64,000 bases of DNA from NCBI GenBank assembly GCA_036365145.1, contig JAEOAD010000939.1, forward strand, positions 62,001-126,000, read 5' to 3'. The first letter of the stretch is position 1. Every line of letters starts with the position of its first letter. The DNA is from Orientallactaga sibirica (Eukaryota > Chordata > Mammalia > Rodentia > Dipodidae). The notes beneath the pieces are model-generated. The model saw only the letters and a program-made list of their open reading frames with translations, did no database searches and was not told the DNA's origin. Shown here one piece after another: positions 49,600 to 61,080 of the stretch. The position numbers and the translations under genes were made by a program.

Positions 49600-52500
49600 G
49601 GTTATAGGAATCAGTTGCTTTTCTACAAAGATGGTTGAGTGCAGCAAGATCAAACATTCCTAGTTAGTGTAATCTAACAATACATACAAGTTTCGCTTCA
49701 TTTCTAAACTACTTTGTTTAGAAAAGAAACATCTTCATTGCCAAATTCTGTACTGTGTGACACAAGCCAGTTCGGTTCTAGGAATCAGTTGCTTTCCTAC
49801 GAAGAATGTTGAGTGCAGCAAGTTCCAACTTTCCTTGTTTATGTAATCTGACAATATGTACAACTTAGTAGATTCGCCTCATTTTAAAGTAGTTTGTTTA
49901 GAAAGCAAACATCTTCATTGCCGAACACTGTACTGTGTGAAATAAGCTAGTTAGGTTCTAGGAATCAGTTGCTCCTAAGAAGAAGGTTGAGTGCAGCAAG
50001 TTCAAACATTCCTTGTTTGTGTAATCTAACAAGATGTACAACTTAGTAGATTTCCCTCATTTCTAAAGTAGTATGTTTGGAACACAAATATGTTCATTTC
50101 CAATCACTGTACTGTGTGAAATAAGCTAGTTCAGTTCTAGGAGTCAGTTGCTTTACTATGAATGTTGAGTGCAGCAATTTCAAATGTTCATTGTTTATGT
50201 CATCTAAAAAGATGTACAACTCCGCAGAATCACCTCATTTCTAAAGTAGTTTGTTTAGAAAATGAACTTCTTCATTGCCGAAGTACAAACTTTCCTTGTT
50301 TGTGCAATCTAACAAGATTTACAAGTTAGTAGATTCGCCTCATTTCAAAAGTAGTTTGTTCAGAAAAGAAACATCTTTATTTCCAAACACTGTTCTGTGT
50401 GAAATAAGCTATTTCGGTTCTAAGAATCAGTTGATTTCCTACGAAGAAGGTTGAGGGCAGCAAGTTCAAACTTTCATTTTTGTAATCTAACAAGACGTAG
50501 AACTTAGTCGATTCACCTCATTTCTAAACTAGTTTGTTTAGAAAATAAACATCTTCACTGACGAACACTGTACTGTGTGAAATAAGCTTCTTCCATTCTA
50601 GGAATCAGTTGCTTTCCTACGAAGAAGGTTGAGTGCACCAAGTTGAAACTTTCCTTGTTTGTGTAATCTAAAAAGATGTACAACTTAGTAGCTTCGCCTC
50701 ATTTCTAAAGTAGTTTGTTTAGAAAAAAAAACATCTTCATTGCCAAACACTATACTGTGTGAAATAAGCTAGTTCAGTTCTAGGAATCAGTTGCTTTCCT
50801 ACAAAGAAGGTTGAGTGCAGCAAGTTCAAACTTTCATTGGTTATGTCATCTAAAAAGATGTACAACTTAGTAGAATCGCCTCATTTCTTAAGTAGTTTGT
50901 TTAGAAAACAAACTTCTTCATTGCTGAACACTGTACTGTGTTTAATAAGCTATTTCAGTTATAATAATTAGTTGCTTTTCTAAGAAGAAGGTTGAGGGCA
51001 GCAGGTTCAAGCTTTCCTTGTTTGTGCAATCTAACAAGATGTACAAGTTAGTAGATTCCCCTCATTTCTAAAGCAGTTTGTTTAGAAAACAAACATCTTC
51101 ATTGCCAAACACTGTACTGTGTGAAACAAGCTAGTTCGTTTCTTGGAATCAGTTGCTTTCCGACGAAGAAGGTTGAGTCCAGCCAGTTCAAACTTTCCTT
51201 GTTTGTGTAATCCAACAATATATACAAGTTAGTAGATTTGCCTCATTTCTTAAGTAGTTTGTTTAGAAAACAAACATCTTCATTTCCAAATACTGTACTG
51301 TGTGAAATAAGGTAGTTCAGTTCTAGGAATCAGTTGCTTTTCTATGAAGATGGTTGCGTGCAGCAAGTTCAAACTTTCCTTCTTTATGTAATGTAAAAAG
51401 ATGTAGAACTTAGAAGATTCTCCTTATTTATAAAGTACTTCATTTAGAGAACAAACATCTTCATTGCCAAACAGTGTACTGTGTGAAATAAGCGAGTTCG
51501 GTTCTAGGAATCAGTTGCTTTCCAACGAAGAAGGTTGAGTGCAGCAAGTTCAAACTTTCCTTGTTTGTTTAATCTAACAAGATATACAACTTAGTACATT
51601 CGCCTCATTTCTCACGTAGTTTGTTTAGAAAACAAACATCTTCATTGCCAAAGACTGTACTGTGTGAAATAAGGTAGTTCGGTTCTAGGAATCAGTTGCT
51701 TTTCTGCGAAGATGGTTGAGTGCAGGCAAGTTCAAACATTACTAGTTAGTGTGATCGAACAAGATGTACAATTTAGTAGATTTGCCTCATTTCTAAAGTA
51801 GTTTGTTTGGAAAACAAACATCTTCATTGCCGAACACTGTGCTGTGTGAAATGAGCTAGTTTGGTTCTAGTAATCAGTTGCTTTTCTATGAAGATGGTTG
51901 AGTGCAGCAAGTTCAAACATTCCTAGTTATTGTAATCTGACAAGATGTACAACTTAGAACTTTCGTTTCATTTGTAAACTACTTTCTTTAGAAAACAAAC
52001 ATCTTCATTGCCAAATAATGTACTGTGTGAAACAAGCCAGTTAGTTTCTTGGAATCAGTTGCTTACGTACGAAGAAGGTTGAGTGCAGCAAGTTCCAAAT
52101 TTTCAAGTTTGTGTAATCTGACAAGATATACAACTTAGTAGATTACCCTCATTTCCAAAGTAGTTTGTTTAGAAAACAAACATCTTCATTGCTGAACACT
52201 GTACTGTGTGAAATAAGCTAGTTCGATTCTAGGAATCAGTTGCTTTCCTACGAAGAAGGTTAAATGCAGCTAGATCAAACTTTCCTTGTTTGTGTGATCT
52301 AACAAGATGTACAACTTCGTAGATTCGCTTCATTTCTACAGTAGTTTGTTGAGAAAACAAACATCTTCATTTCTGAACACTATACTGTGTGAAATAAGCA
52401 AGTTCGGTTCTAGATATCAGTTGATTTTCTACGAAGATGGTTGAGTGTAGCAAGTTCAAACATTCCTTGTTAGTGTTATCTAACAAGATGAACAACTTAG

Positions 52501-55350
52501 TACATTCGTCTCATTTCTAAAGTTGTTTCTTTAGAAACCAAACATCTTCATTGCCGAACACTATACTGTGTGAAATAAGCTAGTTTGGTTCTAGGAATCA
52601 GTTGCTTTTCTACGAATATGGTTGAGTGCAGCAAGTTCAAACATTCCTAGTTAGTGTAATCTAAGAAGATGTACAAGTTACAGGTTTCGCTTCATTTTTA
52701 TACTACTTTGTTTAGAAAACAAAAATCTTCATTTCCAAATTCTGTACTGTGTGAAACAAGCCTATTCAGTTCTAGGAATCAGTTGCTTTCCTACGAAGAA
52801 GGTTGATTGCAGCAAGTTCAAACGTTCCTTGTTTATGTATTCTAAAAATATGTACAACTTAGTAGGTTCGCCTCATTTCTAAAGTAGTTTGTATAGAAAA
52901 TTAACATCTTCATTGCTGAACACTGTAATGTGTGAAATAAGCTAGTTTGGTTCTAGGAATCAGTTGCTCCTATGAAGAAGGTTGAGTGCAGCAAGTTCAA
53001 ATATTCCTTGTTTGTGTAATCTAACAAGATGTACAACTTAGTAGATTTGCCTCTTTTCTAAAGTAGTATGTTTAGAAAACAAATATGTTCATTTCCGAAT
53101 ACTGTACTGTGTGAAATAACCTATTTCAGTTCTATGAATCAGTTGCTTTACTACGATTGTTGAGTGCAGCAAGTTCAAACTTTCCTTGTTTTTGGAATCT
53201 AACAAAATGTAGAACTTAGTAGATTCACCTCATTTCTAAAGCAGTTTGTTAAGAAAACAAACATCTTCATTGCCGAACAGTGTACTGTGTGGAGTAAGGT
53301 CTTTCGGTTCTAGGAATCAGTTGCTTTCCTATGAAGAAGGTTGAGTCAGCAAGTTCAAACGTTCATTGTTTATGTCATCTAAAAAGATGTACAAGTTAGT
53401 AGAATCGGCTCATTTCTAAAATAGTTTGTTTAGAAAACAAACATCTTCATTGCCAAACACTCTAGTGTGCCAAACACTCTAGTTCGGTTCTAGGAATCAG
53501 TTGCTATCCTACGAAGGAGGTTGAGTGCAGCAAGTTCAATCTTTCCTTGTTTGTGTAATCTTACAAGATGTATAACTTAGGAGATTCGCCTCATTTCTAA
53601 AGTAGTTTGTTGAGAAAACCAACATCTTCATTGCCAAACACTGTACTGTGTGAAATAAGCTAGTTCATTTCTAGGAATCAGTTACTTTCCGAAGAAGAAG
53701 GTTGAGTGCGGCTAGTGCAAACTTTCCTTGTTTGTGTAACCTAACAAGATGTACAACTTAGTAGATTCGCCTCATTTCTAAAGTAGTTTGTTTAGAAAAC
53801 AAATATCTTCATTTCCGAAAACTGTGCTGTGTCAAATAAGGTAGTTTGGTTTTAGGAATCAGTTGCTTTTCTTCGATGATGGTTGAGTGCAGCAGGTTCA
53901 GACTTCCCTTGTGTATGTAATTTAAAAAGATGTAGAACTTAGGAGATTCACATCATTTATAAAATAGTTTTTTTAGAGAACAAACAACCTCATTGCCGAA
54001 CACTGCACTGTGTGAAGTAAGCGAATTCGTTTCTAGGAATCAGTTGCTTTTCTGCGAAGATGGTTGACTGCAGCAAGTTCAAACATTCCTAGTTAGAGTA
54101 CTCTAACAAGATGTACAACTTAGAAGTTTCGCTTCATTTCTAAAATACTTTGTTTAGAAAACAAACATCTTCATTGCCAAATGCTGCACTGTGTGAAACA
54201 AGCTATTTTGGTTTTTGGAATCAGTTGCTTTCCCACGAAGAAGGTTGAGTGAAGCGTGTTCCAAATTTACACGTTTGTGTAATCTGACAAGATGTTCAAC
54301 TTAGCAGATTAGCCTCATTTCCAAAGTAGTTTGTTTAGAAAACAAACATCTTTATTGCCGAACACTGTACCGTGTGAAATAAGCTAGTTCAGTTCTAGGA
54401 ATCAGTTGCTTTCCTACGAAGAAGGTTGAGTGCAGCATGTTCAAACTTTCCTTGTTTGTGTGATCTAACAAGATATACAACTTAATAGATTGGCTTCATT
54501 TCTACAGTAGTTTGTTTAGAAAACAAACATCTTCATTTCCAAACACTGTAATGTGTGAAATAAGCAAGTTCGGTATAGGAATCAGTTGCTTTTCTACAAA
54601 CATGGGTGAGTGCAGCAAGTTCAAACATTCCTAGTTAGTGTAATCTAACAAGATGTACAAGTTACAGGTTTCCCTTCATTTCTAAACTACTTTGTTTAGA
54701 AAACAATCATCTTCATTGCCAAATTCTGTGCTGTGTGAAACAAGCCTGTTCAGTTCTAGGAATAAGTTGCTTTCCTACGAAGAAGGTTGAGTCCTGTATG
54801 TTCCAACTTTCCTATTTTGTGTAATCTGACCAATGTACAACTTAGTACATTCACCTCATTTCTAAAGTAGTTTGTTTGGAAAACTAACATCTTCATTGCC
54901 GAACAGTGTAATGTGTGAAATAAGCTAGTTCGGTTCTAGGAATCAGTTGCTCCTACGAAGAAGGTTGAGTGCAGCAAGTTCATACATTCGTTGTTTGTGT
55001 AATCTAACAAGATGTACAACTTAGTAGATTTGCCTCTTTTCTAAAATAGTATGTTTAGAAAACTAATATGTTCATTTCTGAACACTGTACTGTGTGAAAT
55101 AAGCTACTTCAGTTCTAGGAATCAGTTGCTTTACTATGAATGTTGAGTGCAGCAAGTTCAAAATTTCCTTGTTTTTGTAATCTAACAACATGTAGAACTT
55201 AGAAGATTCGCCTCATTTCTAAAGTCGTTTGTTTAAAAAACAAACATCTTCATTGACAAACACTGTACTGTCTGAAATAAGCTATTTCGGTTCTTGGAAT
55301 CAGTTGCTTTCCTACGAAGAAAGTTGAGTGCAACAAGTTCAAATGTTCAT
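49600..55350 (+). repeat. Higher-order family with three copies of a marked segment
   Basis: A set of successive variants recurs: CCAAATTCTGTGC or CCAAATTCTGTAC, then CAGTTGCTCCTA (a unit lacking TTTC), then AGTATGTTT with ATATGTTCATTTC, then GCTTTACTA with a shortened GTTGAGTGC unit. The AGTATGTTT marker is at about 50071, 53066 and 55049, spacings of about 2995 and 1983 bp (the latter 11 monomers). The ATTTATAAAGTAG-type unit, also seen further left, appears at 51426 and 53955. The block links by markers to the 41-48 kb region but in a different order. Confidence 0.78.
50270..50300 (+). repeat. Internal monomer deletion at 50281
   Basis: TTCATTGCCGAA is joined directly to GTACAAACTTTCC, removing roughly 80 bases that normally run from CACTGTACTG to GCAAG. 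The dyad and the AT-rich right half are kept. Confidence 0.8.
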
Positions 55351-55782
55351 TGTTTATGTCATCTAAAAATATGTACAAGTTGGTATAATCACCTCATTTC
55401 TAAAGCAGTTTGTTTAGAAAAAAAAAAACTTCTTCATTGCCGAACACTGTATTGTGTGAAATAAGCTATTTCGGTTCTAAGTATCAGTAGATTTCCTACG
55501 AAGAAGGTTGAGTTCAGCATGTCCAACTTTTCTTGTTTGTGTAATCTGATAACATGTACAACTTAGTAGATTTGCATCATTTCTAAAGTACTTTGTTTAG
55601 AAAAGAAACATCTTCATTGCTGAACCCTGTGATGTGTGAAATAAACTAATACGGTTCTAGGAATTAGTTGCTTTTCTATGAAGAAGATTGAGTGCAGCAA
55701 GTTCAAACTTTTCTTGTTTGTGTAATTTAACAATGTGTACAATTTAGTAGATTCGCCTCATTTCTAAAGTAGTTTGTTCAGA

Positions 55783-55963
55783 AAACTAACATCTTCATTG
55801 CCAAACACTGTACTGTGTGAAATAAGCTAGTTCGGTTCTAGGAATCAGTTGCTTTTCTACGAAGATGGTTGAGAGCAGCAAGTTGAAACATTTCTTGTTA
55901 GTGTAATCTAACAAGATGTACAACTTAGTAGATTCGCCTCATTTCTAAAGTAGTTTGTTTAGA
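55783..55963 (+). repeat. Representative 181-bp monomer
   Basis: This copy is exactly 181 bp from one AAAC arm to the next and lies close to the common form, although its middle carries second-family bases (GAAGATGG). With the AAAC arm as base 1, the four CpG positions of the common monomer fall at about 20-21 (GCCGAAC), 51-52 (GTTCGG), 78-79 (CTACGAAG) and 153-154 (ATTCGCC). This copy has lost the first of these (GCCAAAC). The unit is rich in short A and T runs. Because 181 equals 3 x 60 + 1, a reading frame moves by one base per unit, so stops in all frames are met within about three monomers. Confidence 0.9.
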
Positions 55964-55971
55964 AAACAAAC
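55953..55971. repeat. Representative central dyad (8-bp inverted repeat)
   Basis: GTTTGTTTAGAAAACAAAC is a perfect inverted repeat with 8-bp arms and a 3-base AGA spacer. It occurs once in most monomers of the window and spans the unit boundary used here. Common variants keep the pairing, such as GTTTGTTTTGAAAACAAAC. Second-family monomers begin with CTTTGTTT, which removes the outermost pair. It could form a small hairpin or cruciform, or be a protein site. No binding factor can be named from the sequence. Confidence 0.85.
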
Positions 55972-56620
55972 ATCTTCATTCCCGAGCACTGTACTGTGTG
56001 AAATAAGCTAGTTCGGTTCTAGAAATCAGTTGCTTTTCTACAAAGATGGTTAAGTGCAGCAAGTTCAAACATTCCTAGTTAGTGTAGTCTAAGAAGATGT
56101 ACAACTTACAAGTTTCGTTTCATTTTTAAACTACTTTGTTTAGAAAACATTTTCATTGCAGAACACTGTACAGTGTGAAATAAGCTAGTTCATTTCTATG
56201 AATCAGTTGCTTTCCTACGAAGAAGGTTGAATGCACCATGTCCAACTTTTCTTGTTTGTGTAATCTGATAACATGTACAACTTAGTAGATTCGCCTCATT
56301 TCTAAAGTAGTTTGTTTGGAAAAGAAACATCTTCATTGCCGAACCCTGTAATGTGTGAAATAAGCTAATTCGGTTCTAGGAATCAGTTTTCTATGAAGAA
56401 GGTTGAGTGCAGCAAGTTCAAACTTTTCTTGTTTGTGTAATCTAACAGTATATACAACTTAGTATATTCAACCTCATTTCTAAAATAGATTGTTTAGAAA
56501 ACAATCATCTTCATTGCCAAACAGTGTACTGTGTGAAAAAAGGTAATTCGTTTGTAGGAATCAGTTACTTTCCTACGAAGAAGGTTGAGTGCAGCAAGTT
56601 CAAACGTTCCTCCTTTGTGT

Positions 56621-57650
56621 AATCTAACAAGATGGTTGTAGAATTTGAAAACACTTCATTTTGTCTGTGTGAAATAAAGTTCGGTTCTTGGAATTTTTTG
56701 TTGAGTGCAGCAAGTTCAAAACTGATAACAAGATGTACAACTTAGTAGATTCGCCTCATTTTCTAAAGTAGTTTTTTAGAAAACAAACATCTTCATTACT
56801 GAACACTGTGTGTTGTGTAATCTGAAATAAGCAACTCATTTTTAAGTGGTTTGTTTAGAGAAAAACACCTTCAGTTCGATTTCTAGATTCGGTTCAGTTG
56901 CTTTCCTATGAAGAAGGTTGAGTGCAGCAAGTTCAAACTTTTCTTGTTTGTGTAATCTGACAACATGTACAACTTAGTAGATTTAATTTCTAAAGTAGTT
57001 TGTTTAGAAAACAAACATCTTCATTGCTGAACACTGTAATGTTGAAATAAGCTAATTCGGTTCTAGGAATCAGTTGTGAAGAAGGTTGAGTGCAAGTTCA
57101 AAATTCTAGTTCATTGTAATCTAACAAGATGTACAACTTAGTGAGTTAAGCTCATTTTTTCTTGTTTGTGTAATCTAAACAAGATGTACAACTTAGTAAA
57201 ATAGATTGTTTGAAAACAAACATCTTCATTGCCCAACACTCCTGTGTGAAATAAGCTCATTGTAATCTAACAAAACAACTTAGTAGATTTCTTCATTTCA
57301 GAACAAAGTAGATTGTTTAAAAAAACAAATTACAACTTAGTAGATTCACCTCATTTTGTAGGAAAACAAACAATTCAGTTACTTTCGGTTCTAGGAATCA
57401 GTTGCTTTTCTATGAAGAAGGTTGAGTGCAGCAAGTTCAAACTTTCCTTGTTTGTGTAATCTAACAAGATGTACAACTTAGTAGATTCAACTTCATTTCT
57501 AAAGTAGATTGTTTAGAAAAACAATCATCTTCATTGCCAAACAGTGTACTGTTTGAAAAAGGTTGTTTCTTCTAGGAACACTATGAAGAAGGTTGAGTGT
57601 TCAAACATTCCTGTGTAATCTAACAAGATGTACAACTTAGTAGATTTGCT
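56621..57650 (+). repeat. Scrambled zone of collapsed and fragmented monomers
   Basis: Equivalent ACAACTTAG points fall at about 56737, 56968, 57133, 57188, 57274, 57332, 57473, 57632 and 57813, so successive spacings are 231, 165, 55, 86, 58, 141, 159 and 181 bp instead of a constant 181. Pieces of the monomer are recognisable but joined in odd ways, for example GAATTTGAAAACAC then TTCATTTTGTCTGTG near 56641. Units from 57.84-57.99 kb appear to have partial relatives at 56.75-56.87 kb (TTACTGAACACTG, TTTTTAAGTGGTTTG). This is the most disordered part of the window. Confidence 0.85.
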
Positions 57651-60000
57651 TCATTTCTAAAGTAGATTGTTTAGAAAACATACATCTTCATTGCCGAACA
57701 CTGTACTGTGTGAAATAAGCTAGTTCGGTTCTTGGAATCAGTTGCTTTCCTATGAAGAAGGTTGAGTGCAGCAAGTTCAAACTTTCCTAGTTTGTGTAAT
57801 CTTACAAGATGTACAACTTAGTAGATTCGCCTTAGTTCTAAAGTAGTTTTTTTAGAAAACAAACATCTTCATTACTGAACACTGTAATGTGTTGTGTAAT
57901 CTAACAAGATGTACAAGTTAGTAGATCCAACTCATTTTTAAGTGGTTTGTTTAGAGAAAAACACCTTCATTGCCGAACACTGTGCTCTGTGAAATAAGGT
58001 AGTTCGGTTCTAGGAATCAGTTGCTATCCTATGAAGAAGGTTGAGTGCAGCAACTTCAAACTTTCCTTGTTTGTGTAATCTTACAAGATGTACAACTTAG
58101 TAGATTCGCCTTGTTTCTAAAGTAGTTTTTTTAGAAAACAAACATCTTCATTACTGAACACTGTAATGTGTTAAATAAGGTAGTTCGGTTCTAGGAATCA
58201 GTTGCTTTTCTACGAAGATGGTTAGTGAAGCAAGTTCAAACATTCCTAGTTATTGTAATCTGACAAGATGTACAACTTAGAAGTTTCGTTTCATTTGTAA
58301 ACTACTTTCTTTAGAAAACAAACATCTTCATTGCCAAATACAAAGATGTTTGAGTGCAGGCAAGTTCAAGCATTCCTAGATAGTCTAATCTAAACAAGAT
58401 GTACAATTTAGTAGATTCGCCTCATTTCTAAAGTAGGTTGTTCAGAAAACAAACATCTTCATTGCCCAACACTATACTGTGTGAAATAAGCTATTTCAGT
58501 TCTAGGAATCATTTGCTTTCCTACGAAGAAGGTTGAGTTCAGCAAGTTCAACCTTTCCTTTTTCCTGTAATGTTACAAGATGTACAACTTAGTAGATTCA
58601 CCTCATTTCGAAAGTAGTTTGTATTGAAAACAAACATCTTCATTGCCGTACACTCTACTGTGTGAAATAAGCTAGTTCACTTCTAGGAATCAGTTGCTTT
58701 CTACGAAGAAGGTTGAGTGCACCAAGTTCAACCTTTCCTTGGATGTGTAATCTAAAATGATGTACAACTTAGTAGATTCACCTCATTTCTAAAGTAGTTT
58801 GTTTAGAAAACAAACATCTCCATTGCCAAACACTGTACTGTGTGAAATAAGCTAGTTCGGTTCTAGGAATAAGTTGCTTTTCTATGGAGACGGTTCAGTG
58901 CAGGCAAGTTCAAACATTCCTAGTTAGTGTAATTGAAGTATATGTACAATTTAGTAGATTTGCCTCATTTCTAAAATTGTTTGTTTAGAAAACAAACATC
59001 TTCTTTGCCAAACACTTTATTATTTGAAATAAGGTATTTCCCTTCTAGGAATCATTTGCTTTTCTACGAAGATGGTTGAGTGCAGCAAGTTCAAACATTC
59101 CTAGTTAAGGTAATCTAACAAGATGTACAACTTAGGAGATTCCCTTCATTTGTAAACTACTTTGTTTAGAAAACAAACGTCTTTATTTCCACATACTGTA
59201 CAGTGTGAAATAAGCCAGTTAGGTTTTTGGATCAGTTGCTTTCCTACAAGGAACGTTGAGTGCAGCAACTTCCAACTTTCCTTTTTTGTGTAATCTGACA
59301 AGATGTACAACTCAGTAGATTAGCCTCATTACTAAAGTAGTTTGTTTAGAAAACAAACATCTTCACTGCCGAACACTGTACTGTGTGAAAGAAGCTAGTT
59401 TGGTTCTAGGAATTAGTTGCTTTCGTACGAAGAAGTTTGAGTGAAGAAAGTTCAAACTTTCCTTGTTTGTGTGATCTAACAAGATGTACAACTTAGTAGA
59501 TTCGCCTCATTTCTTAAATAGTTTGTTTAGAAAACAAACATCTTCATTTCCAAACACTGTACTGTGTGAAATAAGCTAGTTTCGTTCTAGGAATGAATTG
59601 CTTTTCTACAATTATGGTTGAGTGCAGCAAGTTCAAACATTCCTATTTAGTGTAATCTAAAAAGGTGTACAACTTACAAGTTTCGCTTCATTACTAAACT
59701 ACTTTGTGTAGAAAACAAACATTTTCATTGCCACATACTGTACTATGTGAAACCAGCCAGTTCCTGTTCTAGGAATCAGTTGTGTTCCTATGAAGAAGGT
59801 TGAGTGCAGCATGTTCCAACTTTCCTTGTTTCTGTAATCTCACAAGATGTACAACTTAGTAGATTCGCCTCACTTCTAACGTTGTTTGTTTAGAAAACAA
59901 ACATCTTAATTGCCGAACACTGTAATGTGTGAAATAAGCTAGTTCACTTCTAGGAATCAGTTGCTTTCCTATGAAGAAGGTTGAGTGCAGCAAGTTCAAA
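57651..60000 (+). repeat. Satellite monomers with two internal deletions
   Basis: Near 57893 CTGTAATGTGT is joined to TGTGTAATCTAAC, a loss of about 85 bases. Near 58340 TTGCCAAATA is joined to CAAAGATGTTTG, a loss of about 55-60 bases. The stretch 58.22-58.34 kb, with TATTGTAATCTGACAAG and TTTGTAAACTACTTTC, is nearly identical to 51.90-52.02 kb (offset about 6323). Second-family units become frequent from here to the end of the window. Confidence 0.8.
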
Positions 60001-61080
60001 CGTTCCTCGTCTGTGTAACCTAACAAGATGTACAACTTATAAGTTTCGCTTCATTTCTAAACTACCTTGTTTAGAGAAGAAACATCTTCATTGCCAAATA
60101 CTGTACTTTGTGAAATAAGTTAGTTTGGTTGTAGGAATCAGTTGCTTTCCTACAAAGAAGGTTGAGTGCAGCATGTTCCAACTTTCCTTGTTTGTGTAAT
60201 CTTACAAGATGTACAACTTATTAGATTCGCCTCATTTGAAAAGTAGTTTCTTTAGAAAACAAATATCTTCATTGCCAAACACTGTACTGTTTGAAATAAG
60301 CTAGTTTGGTCCTAGGAATGAATTTCTTTTCTACGAATATGGTTGAGTGCAGAAATTTCAAGCATTCCTAGTTAGTGTAATCTGCAAAGATGTACAACTT
60401 ACAAGTTTCGCTTCATTTCAAAACAACTTTATTTAGAAAACAAACTTCATTGACAAATACTCTACTGTGTGAAACAAGCCAGTTAGGTACTAGGAATCAG
60501 TTTCTTTCCTACGAAGAACATTGAGTGCAGCAAGTTGAAACTTTCCTTGTTTGTGTAACCTAACAAGATGTACAACTTATAAGTTTCCCTTCATTTCTAG
60601 ACTACTTTGTTTAGAAAACAAACATCTTCATTGCCAAATACTGTACTCTGTGAAATAAGCAAGTTCGGTTGTAGGAATCAGTTGCTTTCCTACGAAGAAT
60701 GTTGAGTGCAGCATGGTCCAACTTTCCTTGTTTGTGTAATGTTACAAGATGTTCAACATAGTAGATTCGCCTCATTTCTAAATAGTTACTTTAGAAAAAC
60801 AAACATCTTCATTGCTGAACACTGTTCTGTGTGAAATCAGCTAGTTTGGTTCTAGGAATGAATTGCTTTTCTACGAATATGGTTGAGTGCAGAAAGTTCA
60901 AGCATTCCTAGTTAGTGTAATCTGCAAAAAGATGTACAATTTACAAGTTTCGCTTCATTTCAAAACTACTTCGTTTAGAAAACAAACATCTTCATTGACA
61001 AATACTGTACTGTGTGAAACAAGCCAGTTAGGTTCTAGGATTCAGTTGCTTTCCTACAAAGGTTGAGTGCAGCATGTTCC
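60001..61080 (+). repeat. Three-monomer (~540-bp) higher-order repeat, two copies
   Basis: TAACCTAACAAGATGTAC begins at 60016 and 60556, 540 bp apart. The three successive units in each copy match in order: ACTTATAAGTTTC with CCAAATACTGTAC; then GGTTGTAGGAATC with GCATG and TCCAAC; then GGAATGAATT with GAATATGG, TTCAAGCATTCC and AATCTGCAAA. Both copies end with TTGACAAATACT and AAACAAGCCAGTTAGG. A related unit with GGAATGAATTGC occurs near 59590. This is the cleanest short higher-order repeat of the right-hand end. Confidence 0.85.

Larger units (their letters stand above)
55351..56620 (+). repeat. Satellite monomers, ordinary
   Basis: About seven units close to the common form, with a local A-run (eight or more A) near 55418. 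Two units, near 55515 and 56230, share GTCCAACTTTTCTTG and CTGATAACATGTAC; they lie about four monomers apart and form another small higher-order pair. A second-family unit is at 56040-56160. No other sequence class is present. Confidence 0.78.

Noticed and set aside
55405..55432. Long A run near 55418 as a poly(A) tail of a retroposed element
   Set aside because: It sits at the normal A-rich arm of the dyad (AGAAAACAAAC) and is just an expansion of that run; normal monomer sequence continues on both sides with no target duplication.
55953..55971. Dyad as a bacterial-type terminator or operator
   Set aside because: It lacks a GC-rich stem with a following T run, recurs in most monomers and has no gene beside it. 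A role in satellite structure is more plausible.
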